Source: Acidobacteriota bacterium (GTDB lineage Bacteria; Acidobacteriota; Vicinamibacteria; Vicinamibacterales; SCN-69-37). From it: a DNA stretch of 28,216 nt. The notes under the pieces were generated by a model. It saw nothing but the letters and a program-made list of their open reading frames with translations. It searched no databases and was not told where the DNA came from. Made by a program: the position numbers and the translations under genes. The stretch is from positions 1 to 28,216 of the forward strand of contig JANLHE010000019.1 in assembly GCA_024653875.1 (NCBI GenBank), given 5' to 3'. Positions within the stretch are counted from its first letter, which is position 1. Every line of letters begins with the position of its first letter. Below are positions 7,838 to 16,494 of this stretch, one piece after another.

Positions 7838-9433
7838 ATGCGACGACTGCTACCTCTCCTGCTCCTGATCCCGGTCCTCACCCTTGCCCAGGCGCCGGCC
7901 GTTGATCTGATCCTGCGCGGCGGGCGCATCATCGACGGCACCGGCGCTCCCTGGTACACAGCCGACATCGCCATCAAGGGCGACACCATTGTCCGCATCG
8001 CCCCGTCCATTACCGACACGGCCGGACGGGTCGTCGACGTGACCGGCCTCGTCGTGGCCCCGGGCTTCATCGACATTCACACGCATGCGCGCCGGGGCAT
8101 TTTCGAGTTGCCCACCGCCGACAACTACGTGCGCCAGGGCGTGACGACGCTGGTGGAGGGGCCGGACGGGAGTTCGGACGTGCCGCTGGGGCCCTTTCTC
8201 GCGAAACTCGCGGCCACGCGCATCACGCCGAACATGGCCAGCTTCATCGGCCAGGGGTCGATCCGCAGCCGGGTGATGGGCAGCGTGAACCGCCCGGCCA
8301 CGCCCGACGAGGTGGAGCGGATGCGGGGTCTGGTGCGGCAGGGGATGGAGGACGGCGCGTTCGGCCTCAGCTCGGGCCTGTTCTACGTCCCAGGGACGTT
8401 CACGCCGACCGCGGAGGTCGTGGAGCTCGCGAAGATCGCCGGCCGCATGGGCGGCATGTACATTTCGCACATGCGCGACGAGGCCAAGGGGGTGCTCGAC
8501 AGCGTGCGCGAGACCATCACCATCGGCGAGCAGGGCGGGTTGCCGACGCAGGCGACGCATCACAAGGTGGTGGGTACGAAGTACTGGGGACAATCCGTGC
8601 AGACGCTGCGGATGATCGATGAGGCGCGCGCCCGCGGCGTGGACGCGACGATTGACCAGTATCCCTACACCGCGTCGAGCACGAGCATCGGGTCGGCCCT
8701 GCTGCCGGCGTGGGCGCTTGAGGGCGGGCGGTCGGCCACGCTGGAGCGGTTGCTCGACCCCGTCACGCGCGCGAAGATCAAGGCCGAGACGGTGGCCATC
8801 ATCCGCGACGAGCGGGGCGGTGGCGATCCGAAGAACGTGGTCGTTGCCAGCAATTCCTGGGACCCGTCGATGGCCGGCAAGAACCTCGCGGAGATCACCC
8901 TCGGTCGCAACATGCCGGTGACGCTGGAGAATGCGGCAGACACGACACTCTGGATCGTCGAGAAGGGCGGCGCGCAGGGCATCTTCCACGCGATCAACGA
9001 GGAGGACCTGCAGCGCATCCTCGTCCACCCGGCGACGATGGTGGCCTCCGACGGCGAGGTGGCGATCTTCGGCCGCAACCACCCTCATCCCCGCAGCTAC
9101 GGCACGTTCGTCCGCGTGCTTGGTGTGTACGCGCGCGACAAGAAGCTGATCTCGCTTGAGACCGCGGTGCAGAAGATGTCGTCGTTTCCCGCGCAGCGTC
9201 TGGGGCTGCTCGACCGGGGTGTGCTGCGGCCGGGCCTGAAGGCGGACATCGCCGTGTTCGACGCCGCGCGCGTCCGCGACACCGCGACGTTCGAGAAGCC
9301 GCACAGCTATGCCGAAGGCGTCAGCCTGGTGATCATCAACGGGCAGGTGGCGTTCGAGGGCGGGCAGATGACCGACGCGCGGCCAGGCCGTGTGTTGTAC
9401 GGACCGGCGAGGAAACCGCCTTCCCTCCAATAG
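7838..9433 (+). CDS. Exported N-acyl-D-amino-acid deacylase-family amidohydrolase
   Basis: 531 aa from the ATG at 7838; a TTG seven codons upstream is in frame but has no support. A signal peptide (about 1-18, LLLLIPVLTLAQA) precedes an amidohydrolase fold: VDLILRGGRIIDGTG (beta-sandwich start), metal motif GFIDIHTHARRG, YISHMRDEAKG, QATHHKVVG, and the late ASDGEVAIFGRNHPHPRSYGTF with the catalytic Asp. It ends with the usual LRPGLKADIAVFD sandwich return. D-aminoacylases hydrolyse N-acyl-D-amino acids or D-aminoacyl linkages, but the family is broad and the substrate is uncertain. The position directly after the S9 peptidase suggests peptide or peptidoglycan-fragment turnover outside the cytoplasm. 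Confidence 0.9.
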   Translation: MRRLLPLLLLIPVLTLAQAPAVDLILRGGRIIDGTGAPWYTADIAIKGDTIVRIAPSITDTAGRVVDVTGLVVAPGFIDIHTHARRGIFELPTADNYVRQGVTTLVEGPDGSSDVPLGPFLAKLAATRITPNMASFIGQGSIRSRVMGSVNRPATPDEVERMRGLVRQGMEDGAFGLSSGLFYVPGTFTPTAEVVELAKIAGRMGGMYISHMRDEAKGVLDSVRETITIGEQGGLPTQATHHKVVGTKYWGQSVQTLRMIDEARARGVDATIDQYPYTASSTSIGSALLPAWALEGGRSATLERLLDPVTRAKIKAETVAIIRDERGGGDPKNVVVASNSWDPSMAGKNLAEITLGRNMPVTLENAADTTLWIVEKGGAQGIFHAINEEDLQRILVHPATMVASDGEVAIFGRNHPHPRSYGTFVRVLGVYARDKKLISLETAVQKMSSFPAQRLGLLDRGVLRPGLKADIAVFDAARVRDTATFEKPHSYAEGVSLVIINGQVAFEGGQMTDARPGRVLYGPARKPPSLQ

Positions 9434-9475
9434 CCCCGTCGTTTGTGACACGATGGGGACGGAGGCAGTCCCCAT
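9434..9475 (+). promoter_or_regulatory. Two mutually exclusive hairpins in the lemA leader
   Basis: Hairpin A: CCCCGTCGT (9434-9442) pairs with ACGATGGGG (9450-9458), 9 bp including one G-U, 7-nt loop. Hairpin B: ATGGGGAC (9453-9460) pairs with GTCCCCAT (9468-9475), 8 bp, with the SD GGAGG in its loop and the AT of the lemA start codon in its stem. A and B share ATGGGG, so only one can form. Confidence 0.5.
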
Positions 9476-10073
9476 GAACACTTTCGTCACGCTCCTGGTG
9501 CTGGCCGGGCTCGCTGTTGTGCTCGCCGGCATTGTCGTTGCCATCTACAACAAGCTGGTCACGCTGCGGAATCGGTACCAGAATTCGTTCGCGCAGATCG
9601 AGGTTCAGCTCAAGCGGCGTCACGATTTGATCCCCAACATGGTCGAGGTGGCCAAAGGCTACATGGCCCACGAGAAGGGGACGCTGGAGGCGGTCATCCA
9701 GGCCAGGAACCAGGCGGCCGGCGGCCTCCAGAAAGCGGCGGCGAACCCCGGCGACGCGACGGCGATGCGTGGATTGGCGTCAGCGGAAGGCGCATTGACC
9801 GGAACGCTCGGGCGGTTGTTTGCGTTGGCCGAGAGCTATCCGGACCTGAAGGCCAACCAGAACATGATGCAACTGTCCGAAGAACTTCGGTCCACCGAAA
9901 ACAAGGTGGCGTTTTCGCGACAGGCGTTCAATGACTCGGTGACCCAGTACAACACCTACCGGCAGACGTTTCCCCCCGTGATCTTCGCGGGGATGTTCGG
10001 CCACGGGCAGGACGCCGCGCTGCTGGAATTCGACAGCGTGGCGATCGCCGAGCCGCCCAAGGTGTCCTTCTAA
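9474..10073 (+). CDS. lemA: LemA family protein
   Basis: 199 aa. One N-terminal membrane helix (about 3-24) is followed by the family signature YNKLVTLRNRYQNSFAQIEVQLKRRHDLIPNMVEVAKGYM (shown here only as the span of residues 25-64) and a long helical bundle rich in Ala, Gln and Asn, ending in the conserved NDSVTQYNTYRQTFP region. LemA proteins are membrane-anchored with an outside N-terminus. Their molecular role is unsettled, but they often sit beside M48 or HtpX-type proteases, as here with a 14-nt gap. The start at 9474 is preferred because GGAGG lies 8 nt before it and the helix starts there. ATG 9453 is an alternative that would add seven residues. Confidence 0.92.
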   Translation: MNTFVTLLVLAGLAVVLAGIVVAIYNKLVTLRNRYQNSFAQIEVQLKRRHDLIPNMVEVAKGYMAHEKGTLEAVIQARNQAAGGLQKAAANPGDATAMRGLASAEGALTGTLGRLFALAESYPDLKANQNMMQLSEELRSTENKVAFSRQAFNDSVTQYNTYRQTFPPVIFAGMFGHGQDAALLEFDSVAIAEPPKVSF

Positions 10074-10087
10074 CCCTGGCGATCCGC

Positions 10088-12022
10088 GTGGCCAGTACCT
10101 TCTTTGAACACCAGGACGTCGCGCGCCGGAGCACGACACGCCTGATCGTGTTGTTCGGGCTCGCGGTGGTGGCGATCGTCGCGTCGATCGAGGTGCTCCT
10201 TGCGGCGACGATGGGGTACCTGAGCCGGGACCCCGACACGGGTGCCGTTGACTGGACCGCCGTGACCGACCCGCAGTTGGTCCTGTTTTCGGTCGTCGGC
10301 ACGCTGATCATCGTCGGCGGCGGCAGCCTCTTCAAGATGGCCCAGCTGCGCGCCGGAGGCCGGGTCGTGGCGGAGCAGTTGGGCGGCCGGCTGCTCACGC
10401 CTGGTTCAGGCGACCTGGCCGAACAGCGACTGCTGAACGTCGTCGAGGAAATGGCGATCGCCTCCGGCACTCCAACGCCTCCGGTGTACCTGATGGATCA
10501 GGAGGAGGGGATCAACGCGTTCGCCGCGGGGTTCTCTCCCAACGACGCGGTGATTGGCGTGACGCGGGGCACGGCCACCCGGCTGACGCGCGACGAACTG
10601 CAGGGCGTGATCGCCCACGAGTTCAGCCACATCCTCAATGGCGATATGCGGCTCAACCTGCGGCTGATGGGCCTGCTGCATGGCATTCTGATCATCGGCA
10701 TGCTGGGCTATTTCATCCTGCGCATGTCGTTGTACAGCGGTGGGTCGCGCCGGTCGAAGGATGGCAACTCGGGCCTGCCGATCATGGCCATCGGCGCGGG
10801 ACTCGCGGTGATCGGGTTCGCGGGCACATTTTTCGGCAATCTGATCAAGGCCGCGGTGAGCCGGCAGCGTGAGTACCTGGCCGACGCGTCTGCCGTGCAG
10901 TTCACGCGGCAGCCTGACGGGATCGCTGGCGCCCTCAGAAAGATCGGCGGGTTCGCGAAGGGGTCGTCGATTCAGAGTCCGAACGCGCCGGAGGCGAGCC
11001 ACATGTTCTTCGGCCGCGCGACGTCAGGTCTCGCCGCGCTGTTCGCCACACACCCACCGCTGGACGACCGGATCCGCCGAATCGATCCGTCCTGGAACGG
11101 TGAGTTCCCCGGGGAGGTGCCCACCACCGACGCCGCGGCGGACTTCGCCGGGCACGCCGGAGGGGCAGGCGCGTCGGCATTTGCCGGGGGCACCGGCGGC
11201 GCGGGCGCCACAGCGACCGCGGCCGGCACGGCGGTGGCAGACATCGGTCAGCCGGGACCGGCGCACCTTCAATACGCCGCGCAAGTCCTGCGAAGCCTTC
11301 CGGACATGCTCGTGTCAGCCGCTCGTGAACCGTACGGCGCCCGCGCCGTCATCTTCGCCCTGCTGCTGGACCGGCGGCCGGAGGCGCGGCAGCGACAGAT
11401 TGCCCACCTGGCCGCCATGGCGGATCCCGGCGTGTTCGAAGAAACACGGCGGCTCTCGCCGCTTGTCGAATCGCTGGACGACCGAGGCCGGTTGCCGCTG
11501 CTTGAAATCACGCTGCCGGCGTTGCGCGCCCTCAACCCGCACCAGCGAGACGTCTTCGACGGCAACGTCGCCGCCCTGATGGAAATGGACGACACGATCG
11601 ATCTGTTTGAGTGGTCGTTGCGCTTGATACTGCGGCGGGATCTCGACGCGCAGCGCGGCCGCGACGCCGGCGCCAGGGTCAGATATCACACGCTTGCGGA
11701 TGTGCGGACGGAGTCGATTCTGCTGATGTCGGCGCTGGCGCACATCGGTCACGATGACGGAACGGGTGCGGCGCGGGCCTTCGCGCAGGCGCGCGATGTA
11801 CTGGGCTTGGCTGACGCCGTGCCGGCCGCGGCGATCACGCTCAGCGGACTCGATCAAAGCCTGCTGCGACTCGATGCGGCGGCGCCCCAGGTGAAACGTC
11901 AGGTGCTTGAGGCGGCCGTCGCCTGCATCACCGCCGACAGGCGGATCACCGCCGCGGAAGCCGAAGTGCTCAGAGCCGTCTCAGCCGCCATGAGCTGTCC
12001 GATGCCGCCGGTCTTGCTGTAA
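10088..12022 (+). CDS. Membrane M48 metalloprotease with C-terminal TerB-like extension
   Basis: 644 aa from GTG 10088. Two membrane helices (about 17-40 and 60-80) precede an HtpX/Ste24-like catalytic domain. Zn ligands are His177 and His181 in HEFSH, with Glu178 as the general base, and Glu262 in QREYLADASAVQF as third ligand. More hydrophobic helices lie between them (about 195-218 and 235-258). After residue 345 comes a Gly/Ala-rich linker, then about 230 residues of helical sequence that end with ACITADRRITAAEAEVLRAVSAAM, resembling a TerB/DjlA-type module. HtpX-like enzymes degrade damaged membrane proteins. The extension and the LemA partner suggest a dedicated envelope-quality complex. 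No good Shine-Dalgarno is visible, so coupling to lemA is likely. Confidence 0.9.
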   Translation: MASTFFEHQDVARRSTTRLIVLFGLAVVAIVASIEVLLAATMGYLSRDPDTGAVDWTAVTDPQLVLFSVVGTLIIVGGGSLFKMAQLRAGGRVVAEQLGGRLLTPGSGDLAEQRLLNVVEEMAIASGTPTPPVYLMDQEEGINAFAAGFSPNDAVIGVTRGTATRLTRDELQGVIAHEFSHILNGDMRLNLRLMGLLHGILIIGMLGYFILRMSLYSGGSRRSKDGNSGLPIMAIGAGLAVIGFAGTFFGNLIKAAVSRQREYLADASAVQFTRQPDGIAGALRKIGGFAKGSSIQSPNAPEASHMFFGRATSGLAALFATHPPLDDRIRRIDPSWNGEFPGEVPTTDAAADFAGHAGGAGASAFAGGTGGAGATATAAGTAVADIGQPGPAHLQYAAQVLRSLPDMLVSAAREPYGARAVIFALLLDRRPEARQRQIAHLAAMADPGVFEETRRLSPLVESLDDRGRLPLLEITLPALRALNPHQRDVFDGNVAALMEMDDTIDLFEWSLRLILRRDLDAQRGRDAGARVRYHTLADVRTESILLMSALAHIGHDDGTGAARAFAQARDVLGLADAVPAAAITLSGLDQSLLRLDAAAPQVKRQVLEAAVACITADRRITAAEAEVLRAVSAAMSCPMPPVLL

Positions 12023-12035
12023 TCGGACCGTGCGG

Positions 12036-14186
12036 TCAACGCGAGACCGGCCGCACCAGCACGACCTGCGCCGCCAGGCGCTTCAGCGGAAGGAACTCGA
12101 TGCCGTTCTGCATCAACGATTCGCCCGTCGCCTTGCCCACGCGCCACCGGCCGACCGTCAACACTTCGTAGTCGACGGGCGCCTGCAGGTGACTGGCCTT
12201 GATGGTGAAGGACCCCGCCTGCGGATCGGATTGAAACGCCCACAACACGGTCGGCAAATCACTCGAGGCGAATGTCTGCACCGCATCCCACGGTGGCGCC
12301 TCGCTCTGCGCGGCCTGTGCGGTGAGCAGGGTATGCGTGCCCTGGGTCAGGACACCGCGCAGCCCTTTGTAGCTTCTGATTTCGCTTCGCATGACCGCGC
12401 GGTCGTTGGCGTCGAAGTCGCCGATGCGGACGCTCAGGCCCAACGCGCCGAGCATGCGGCTCCGGAATGACGCGGCCAGTCGTGGAGAGTCGCGCAGTGT
12501 TTCGCGCGGGCCTTCCATGACGAACGAGAGGAGATACGCCGGGGGAAACACCGCGCTGAGGCCCTGGATGTTGTGCCGCACGACCGTCGCGGGCGTGCTC
12601 AAGTCGTCCATCCACGCGGTGTCGGTATAGCGCAGCATGCCGAGGTCGAGCCGGTTGCCCCCGCCCGAGACGTTCTCGATCAGCATCTTCGGATAGCGGG
12701 CCCGCAACCCCGCGAGGATCTCGTACAGCCCGTTGACGTGCGCGAAGTTCCCGTCCGTGGCGCTGTGCACATGGCCGGATCGATTGCAGTTGATCCACAT
12801 GTTGTTGTCCCACTTCAGATAGTCGGGACGCACGTCATCGATCAGCTGCGTCAGCCGGTCGTAGACCCATTGGCGCGCGACGTTGCCGCCCAGGCAGACC
12901 TGCGCGGTGGCTGACGAGCCGAACTTGCCGTTGACCTTGGCCAGCCATTTCTCTTGCGCGAGTCCGGGCGCGCCAATCGTGGACTGCGCCACGCTCTCGG
13001 GCTCCACCCAGAGGCCAAACTTCATGCCACGCTGACGCGCGTAGGTCGCGAGCGTGCGCAGCCCTCCAGGAAACTTCATGCTGTCCACCCGCCATGTGCC
13101 GAGGCCCGAGTAGAAGTCGGACGCGCCCATGCGTCCCGCGCCCGCATACCAGCCCGCGTCGAGGACAAACAGTTCAGCGCCGAGCCTGGCCGCGTCGTCG
13201 ATCTCGCGCCGCATGGAGGGTTCATTGACGGCGACGCCGTACGCGAACCAGGTGTTGTGGGTGACCAGCGGCTCGATCGGCCGGCCGCCACGGACGCCGT
13301 CGATGATGAACGTCCGGAGGGCGGCGGCGGCCTCGGACGGGCCTCCAGGCACCAGCCCGAAGAACGCATGCGGGCCGTCGACCCGTGACATCAGGCTGGT
13401 CGTCATCGGCGGGAGTCCGAGCGCCAGGTCGATCGCGTTCCCCGAGCGCGTGGCGTTGAGCGACCAGGCGCCGGACCACATCAGACCGGCGTAGAAGGTC
13501 TCGCCGGGTCCATCAATCGAGAACCACGGGACGGTCTGCTCCGACGAGCGTCCGGCCGCGCCCAGCGAGAGACGCTCTCCGGCCAGCAGATCCTGCTGGC
13601 GCAAGGTGAAGGACGCATCGCCCGCGATATCCGACGCCTCGCCTCGCAGTCCGTTGACCCACCTCATGCGCCCGGCCGGCACGGTCAGGCGAAACGCGTT
13701 CAGATCCCTGAGGACCGGGATCGCGCCCAGCGGCGTGAACGTCGTCCACGTTTCAAATGTCGGTGAACCGCTGGTGGCGGCATAGTGACGCGCCACCCGG
13801 AGCCGCCACTTGGGAAGGTCGAACGTGGCATCGAGTTGCACCGTGGTTCCGCGGACCAGCGTCGTCGCCCCGACGTACACGAACCCTGCCGTGCGCTTGC
13901 CGAAGGGGAGCGCCTGGCCGCCGACGTTGATCACGGTGTCCGGCGTCGTGCCGGAGACCCACGCATGGCCGTTGTCGGAGCCGAACCTGACGATGGAGAA
14001 GTCGGTGGAGGGGTCCAGGGCCACCGTCAGCGAGGCGCCGGCCGAGCCGATCGTCCACGTCCTGGCTGCGGTGTCCTGCGCCACGAACGCGGAGCCGGCC
14101 TGGGCGACCGTCGCCGCCGGGACAGAGGCCGTTCCGGTGGTCACGAGGCCGAACGCCAGGAGCGCGCAGGTGGCTCGGAGGGACAT
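12036..14186 (-). CDS. Exported GH36 alpha-galactosidase
   Basis: 716 aa with a signal peptide (about 1-30). Residues about 40-290 form the N-terminal beta-sandwich of GH36 enzymes. The (beta/alpha)8 barrel follows: THNTWFAYG, ELFVLDAGWY, FGLWVEPESV, nucleophile Asp460 in YLKWDNN, NVSGGGNRLDLGMLRYTDTAWMDD with Asp527/528 at the acid-base position, and a C-terminal beta domain. The family removes alpha-1,6-linked galactose from raffinose-type sugars and galactomannan; related activities such as alpha-N-acetylgalactosaminidase occur. No sugar transporter or regulator lies nearby. It converges on the protease gene with only 13 nt between stop codons. Confidence 0.92.
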   Translation of the reverse strand: MSLRATCALLAFGLVTTGTASVPAATVAQAGSAFVAQDTAARTWTIGSAGASLTVALDPSTDFSIVRFGSDNGHAWVSGTTPDTVINVGGQALPFGKRTAGFVYVGATTLVRGTTVQLDATFDLPKWRLRVARHYAATSGSPTFETWTTFTPLGAIPVLRDLNAFRLTVPAGRMRWVNGLRGEASDIAGDASFTLRQQDLLAGERLSLGAAGRSSEQTVPWFSIDGPGETFYAGLMWSGAWSLNATRSGNAIDLALGLPPMTTSLMSRVDGPHAFFGLVPGGPSEAAAALRTFIIDGVRGGRPIEPLVTHNTWFAYGVAVNEPSMRREIDDAARLGAELFVLDAGWYAGAGRMGASDFYSGLGTWRVDSMKFPGGLRTLATYARQRGMKFGLWVEPESVAQSTIGAPGLAQEKWLAKVNGKFGSSATAQVCLGGNVARQWVYDRLTQLIDDVRPDYLKWDNNMWINCNRSGHVHSATDGNFAHVNGLYEILAGLRARYPKMLIENVSGGGNRLDLGMLRYTDTAWMDDLSTPATVVRHNIQGLSAVFPPAYLLSFVMEGPRETLRDSPRLAASFRSRMLGALGLSVRIGDFDANDRAVMRSEIRSYKGLRGVLTQGTHTLLTAQAAQSEAPPWDAVQTFASSDLPTVLWAFQSDPQAGSFTIKASHLQAPVDYEVLTVGRWRVGKATGESLMQNGIEFLPLKRLAAQVVLVRPVSR

Positions 14187-14279
14187 TTATCTCGCCAATA
14201 TCGGATACGTGCCGGGTGCTCTGGCGTTTACGTGAGCCCCTTCGCGGAGCGTTGGCGCATTCCTTATCAGGAGGGCAGA

Positions 14280-14762
14280 ATGCGTCTCGCCACGCTGATT
14301 CTCACAAGTGTCGTGCTCGCCGGGGTGCCCGCCGGGGCGTATGCGCAACGGTCGATTGTCGAAGGGCAGCTGGCGCGCGGCGCGTTCCTGGACGAGTCGG
14401 CCATTCCCCATTCGATATTTGGCGCGGGTGCGCGGTTCTTCGTGATTCCGCGGCTGGCGATTGGACCAGAGGTGACCCACATGAGGGGACCTGGTCGGGA
14501 CCGCGATTGGGTGCTCCTGGCGAATGCGTCGATCGACCTGCGGTCCCGCAAGGGGCGCCGCGTCATCCCCTACGTGCTGGCCGGCGCAGGCATGAATCGC
14601 CACTCGGACGAGCCGTTCTTCCCACCTGGGTATGCGCTGCTCGTCAACGTCGGAATCGGTACGCGCATTTCGGTCAGCGACCGGTGGTTCGTCGCGCCGG
14701 AGTTCCGGATTGGCAGAGAGCCACATTGGCGCATCGGTGTGAGCGTGGGTATGGCAAGGTAG
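14280..14762 (+). CDS. Small outer-membrane beta-barrel-like protein
   Basis: 160 aa. AGGAGG stands 5 nt before the ATG at 14280, which fixes the start; upstream in-frame codons are antisense to the galactosidase gene. A signal peptide (1-22, ending AYAQ) is followed by alternating strands with aromatic ends: FGAGARFFVIPRLAIGPEVTH, WVLLANASIDLR, VIPYVLAGAGMN, YALLVNVGIGTRISV and a last strand WRIGVSVGMAR. This is the pattern of small OmpA/OmpX-like barrels (Pfam OMP_b-brl type). Function beyond that is not visible. The cyclophilin gene starts 4 nt after its stop, so they form an operon. Confidence 0.78.
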   Translation: MRLATLILTSVVLAGVPAGAYAQRSIVEGQLARGAFLDESAIPHSIFGAGARFFVIPRLAIGPEVTHMRGPGRDRDWVLLANASIDLRSRKGRRVIPYVLAGAGMNRHSDEPFFPPGYALLVNVGIGTRISVSDRWFVAPEFRIGREPHWRIGVSVGMAR

Positions 14763-14766
14763 CTGC

Positions 14767-15528
14767 ATGCGCCTGTGTCTCACCCTGCTAATCGCCGCGT
14801 TCACGCTCCAGGCCGCGCCGGACCGGCAGCGCCTGCTGAACCCATCGGATCCCGCGTTCACCGAAAGGGCCGCGGACCGTTCGTTGGTTACGCTCGAAAC
14901 CACCAGGGGAACCGTGGTGATTGAGGTCACTCGCGCGTGGGCGCCGCGTGGCGCCGACCGCTTCGTCAACCTCGTCAGGCACGGCTACTACGACGAGGCG
15001 ATGGTGTTTCGGATCCGTCCCACGACGTGGGCGCAGTTCGGCATTGCCGGCGATCCGGCGGTCGCGCGGGCGTGGCGCAACACGACGTTTCCGGATGACC
15101 CCTTTCGTGAATCGAACGTTCGCGGCACGGTGGCCTTTGCATTCGCGGTCCCGCATGGACGGACCACGCAGGTGTTCATCAACCTGCGAGACAACGCCGC
15201 CACGCACGACAAGGAGCCGTTCGTGCCGTTCGGCCGCGTGATTGAGGGTCTTGAGGTGGCCGACGCGTGGAACGCCGAGTACGGCGAGGGCCTCGGCGGA
15301 ATTCGCGCGGGCAAACAGGATGCGGGGTTTGCCGAAGGCAACGCGTTCTTCCGGCGCGAGTTCCCGCGCCTTGACATGATCCGGCGGGCCACTAGTCGCG
15401 CGGCCGGCGGGCCTGTGCGCCCGGCGGACCTGCGCGCAGATACTGCGCGGGCCAGGTCATTTCCTGGCCGAGTTCCCGCGCGGCCCGCAGTGGGAAATAC
15501 GGATCCCTCAGCAACTCGCGCGCGATGA
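14767..15528 (+). CDS. Secreted cyclophilin-type peptidyl-prolyl isomerase with aberrant C-terminus
   Basis: 253 aa. A signal peptide (1-17) and a short linker precede a cyclophilin domain (about 38-175): LVTLETTRGTVVIEV, FVNLVRHGYYDEAMVFRIRP with the catalytic-type Arg, AQFGIAGDP, TTQVFINLRDNAATHD and PFGRVIEGLEVAD. It should catalyse cis-trans isomerisation of proline peptide bonds in periplasmic proteins, and may help fold the barrel protein encoded 4 nt upstream. The natural family end comes near EFPRLDMIRRAT; the last ~45 residues are a Arg/Ala/Pro-rich tail that is antisense to the convergent oxidoreductase gene over 137 nt. This looks like loss of the original stop codon. Confidence 0.87.
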   Translation: MRLCLTLLIAAFTLQAAPDRQRLLNPSDPAFTERAADRSLVTLETTRGTVVIEVTRAWAPRGADRFVNLVRHGYYDEAMVFRIRPTTWAQFGIAGDPAVARAWRNTTFPDDPFRESNVRGTVAFAFAVPHGRTTQVFINLRDNAATHDKEPFVPFGRVIEGLEVADAWNAEYGEGLGGIRAGKQDAGFAEGNAFFRREFPRLDMIRRATSRAAGGPVRPADLRADTARARSFPGRVPARPAVGNTDPSATRAR

Positions 15529-16486
15529 ACACCGCGTCGGCCTGGCCGGTGAACACGATGTGTTCGGCCTGCGTGGCCGTCGTGATCAGGCCCACGGCGG
15601 CGGTCGGGATTCTGGAGTCGCGCCTGATCTGTTCAGCGAACGGGGTCTGGTAGGCCGGCCCAAGCGGGATTGCCGCCGTCGCGACGTTGCCTCCGGACGA
15701 GCAGTCGATGAGATCGACACCGAGGGACCCGAGCACGCGGGCCAGGGCCACCGACTGCGCGAGGTCCCATCCCCCGTCGACCCAGTCGGTGGCGGAGATG
15801 CGCACGAACAGCGGCAGGCCCCGGGGCCACGCCGCGCGCACGGCCGTGACCGTCTCGATCACAATCCGCGTGCGATTGTCGAACGAGCCGCCGTACTCAT
15901 CGGTGCGGTGGTTGCTCGCCGGCGACAGGAACTCGTGCAGCAGGTATCCGTGCGCCGCATGAACCTCCACGACCTCGAACCCCGCGCGATGCGCGCGTAT
16001 CGCCGCGGCCGCAAACGCCGCGACCGCCTGGCTGATGTCGTCTTTCGTCATCGCGCGCGGGGCTGGATAGTTCGCCGCAAACGCCTCCGCGCTGGGTCCG
16101 AGGACGTTCCAGCCGCCGGCAGACTCGGGCGCCGCGCCCGTGCCCGTCCAGGGCCGATAGGTGCTCGCCTTGCGTCCCGCGTGCGCCAACTGGATCCCGG
16201 CCACGGCGCCCTGGGCCCTGATGAAGCGGACCACGCGCGCGAGCGGCTCGATGTGGTCGTCCTTCCAGAGGCCGAGATCTTCAGGGCTGATGCGCCCTTC
16301 GGGCACCACCGCGGTGGCCTCGGTCATCACCAGTCCAGCGCCGCCGACGGCACGGCTGCCCAGATGCACCAGATGCCAGTCGTTGGCGAAGCCGTCCTCG
16401 CACGAGTACTCGCACATGGGCGAGACGAACACGCGGTTCGGGAAGGTGATGGTGCGCAGGGTGAGTGGATCGAAGAGGTGGGGCAT
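15392..16486 (-). CDS. Old Yellow Enzyme-family NAD(P)H:flavin oxidoreductase, YqjM/XenA-like
   Basis: 364 aa, cytoplasmic, FMN-binding TIM barrel. The N-terminus LFDPLTLRTITFPNRV and SPMCEYS with Cys25 and Tyr27 mark the YqjM/xenobiotic-reductase class. GIQLAHAGRK carries the substrate-binding region, and VHAAHGYLLHEFLSP, FVRISATDW and LIDCSSGG follow in order, then the FMN-phosphate region and ARELLRDPYFPLRAA near the end. Enzymes of this class reduce activated C=C bonds of enones and some nitro compounds; the physiological substrate is usually unknown. The start codon lies 8 nt after the CCA of tRNA-Pro, with no Shine-Dalgarno possible in the gap, so the mRNA is probably made by tRNA processing or starts from within the tRNA. 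Confidence 0.93.
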   Translation of the reverse strand: MPHLFDPLTLRTITFPNRVFVSPMCEYSCEDGFANDWHLVHLGSRAVGGAGLVMTEATAVVPEGRISPEDLGLWKDDHIEPLARVVRFIRAQGAVAGIQLAHAGRKASTYRPWTGTGAAPESAGGWNVLGPSAEAFAANYPAPRAMTKDDISQAVAAFAAAAIRAHRAGFEVVEVHAAHGYLLHEFLSPASNHRTDEYGGSFDNRTRIVIETVTAVRAAWPRGLPLFVRISATDWVDGGWDLAQSVALARVLGSLGVDLIDCSSGGNVATAAIPLGPAYQTPFAEQIRRDSRIPTAAVGLITTATQAEHIVFTGQADAVFIARELLRDPYFPLRAARELGQEMTWPAQYLRAGPPGAQARRPRD

Positions 16487-16494
16487 GAAAAAAT

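Noticed and set aside
7850..9544. 564-codon minus-strand open frame
   Set aside because: Antisense to the deacylase and the start of lemA; composition is typical of high-GC shadow frames and no domain is recognisable.
12023..12035. GACCG/CGGTC dyad between convergent stops as a terminator
   Set aside because: Five base pairs with a 2-nt loop and no T run cannot form a credible terminator.
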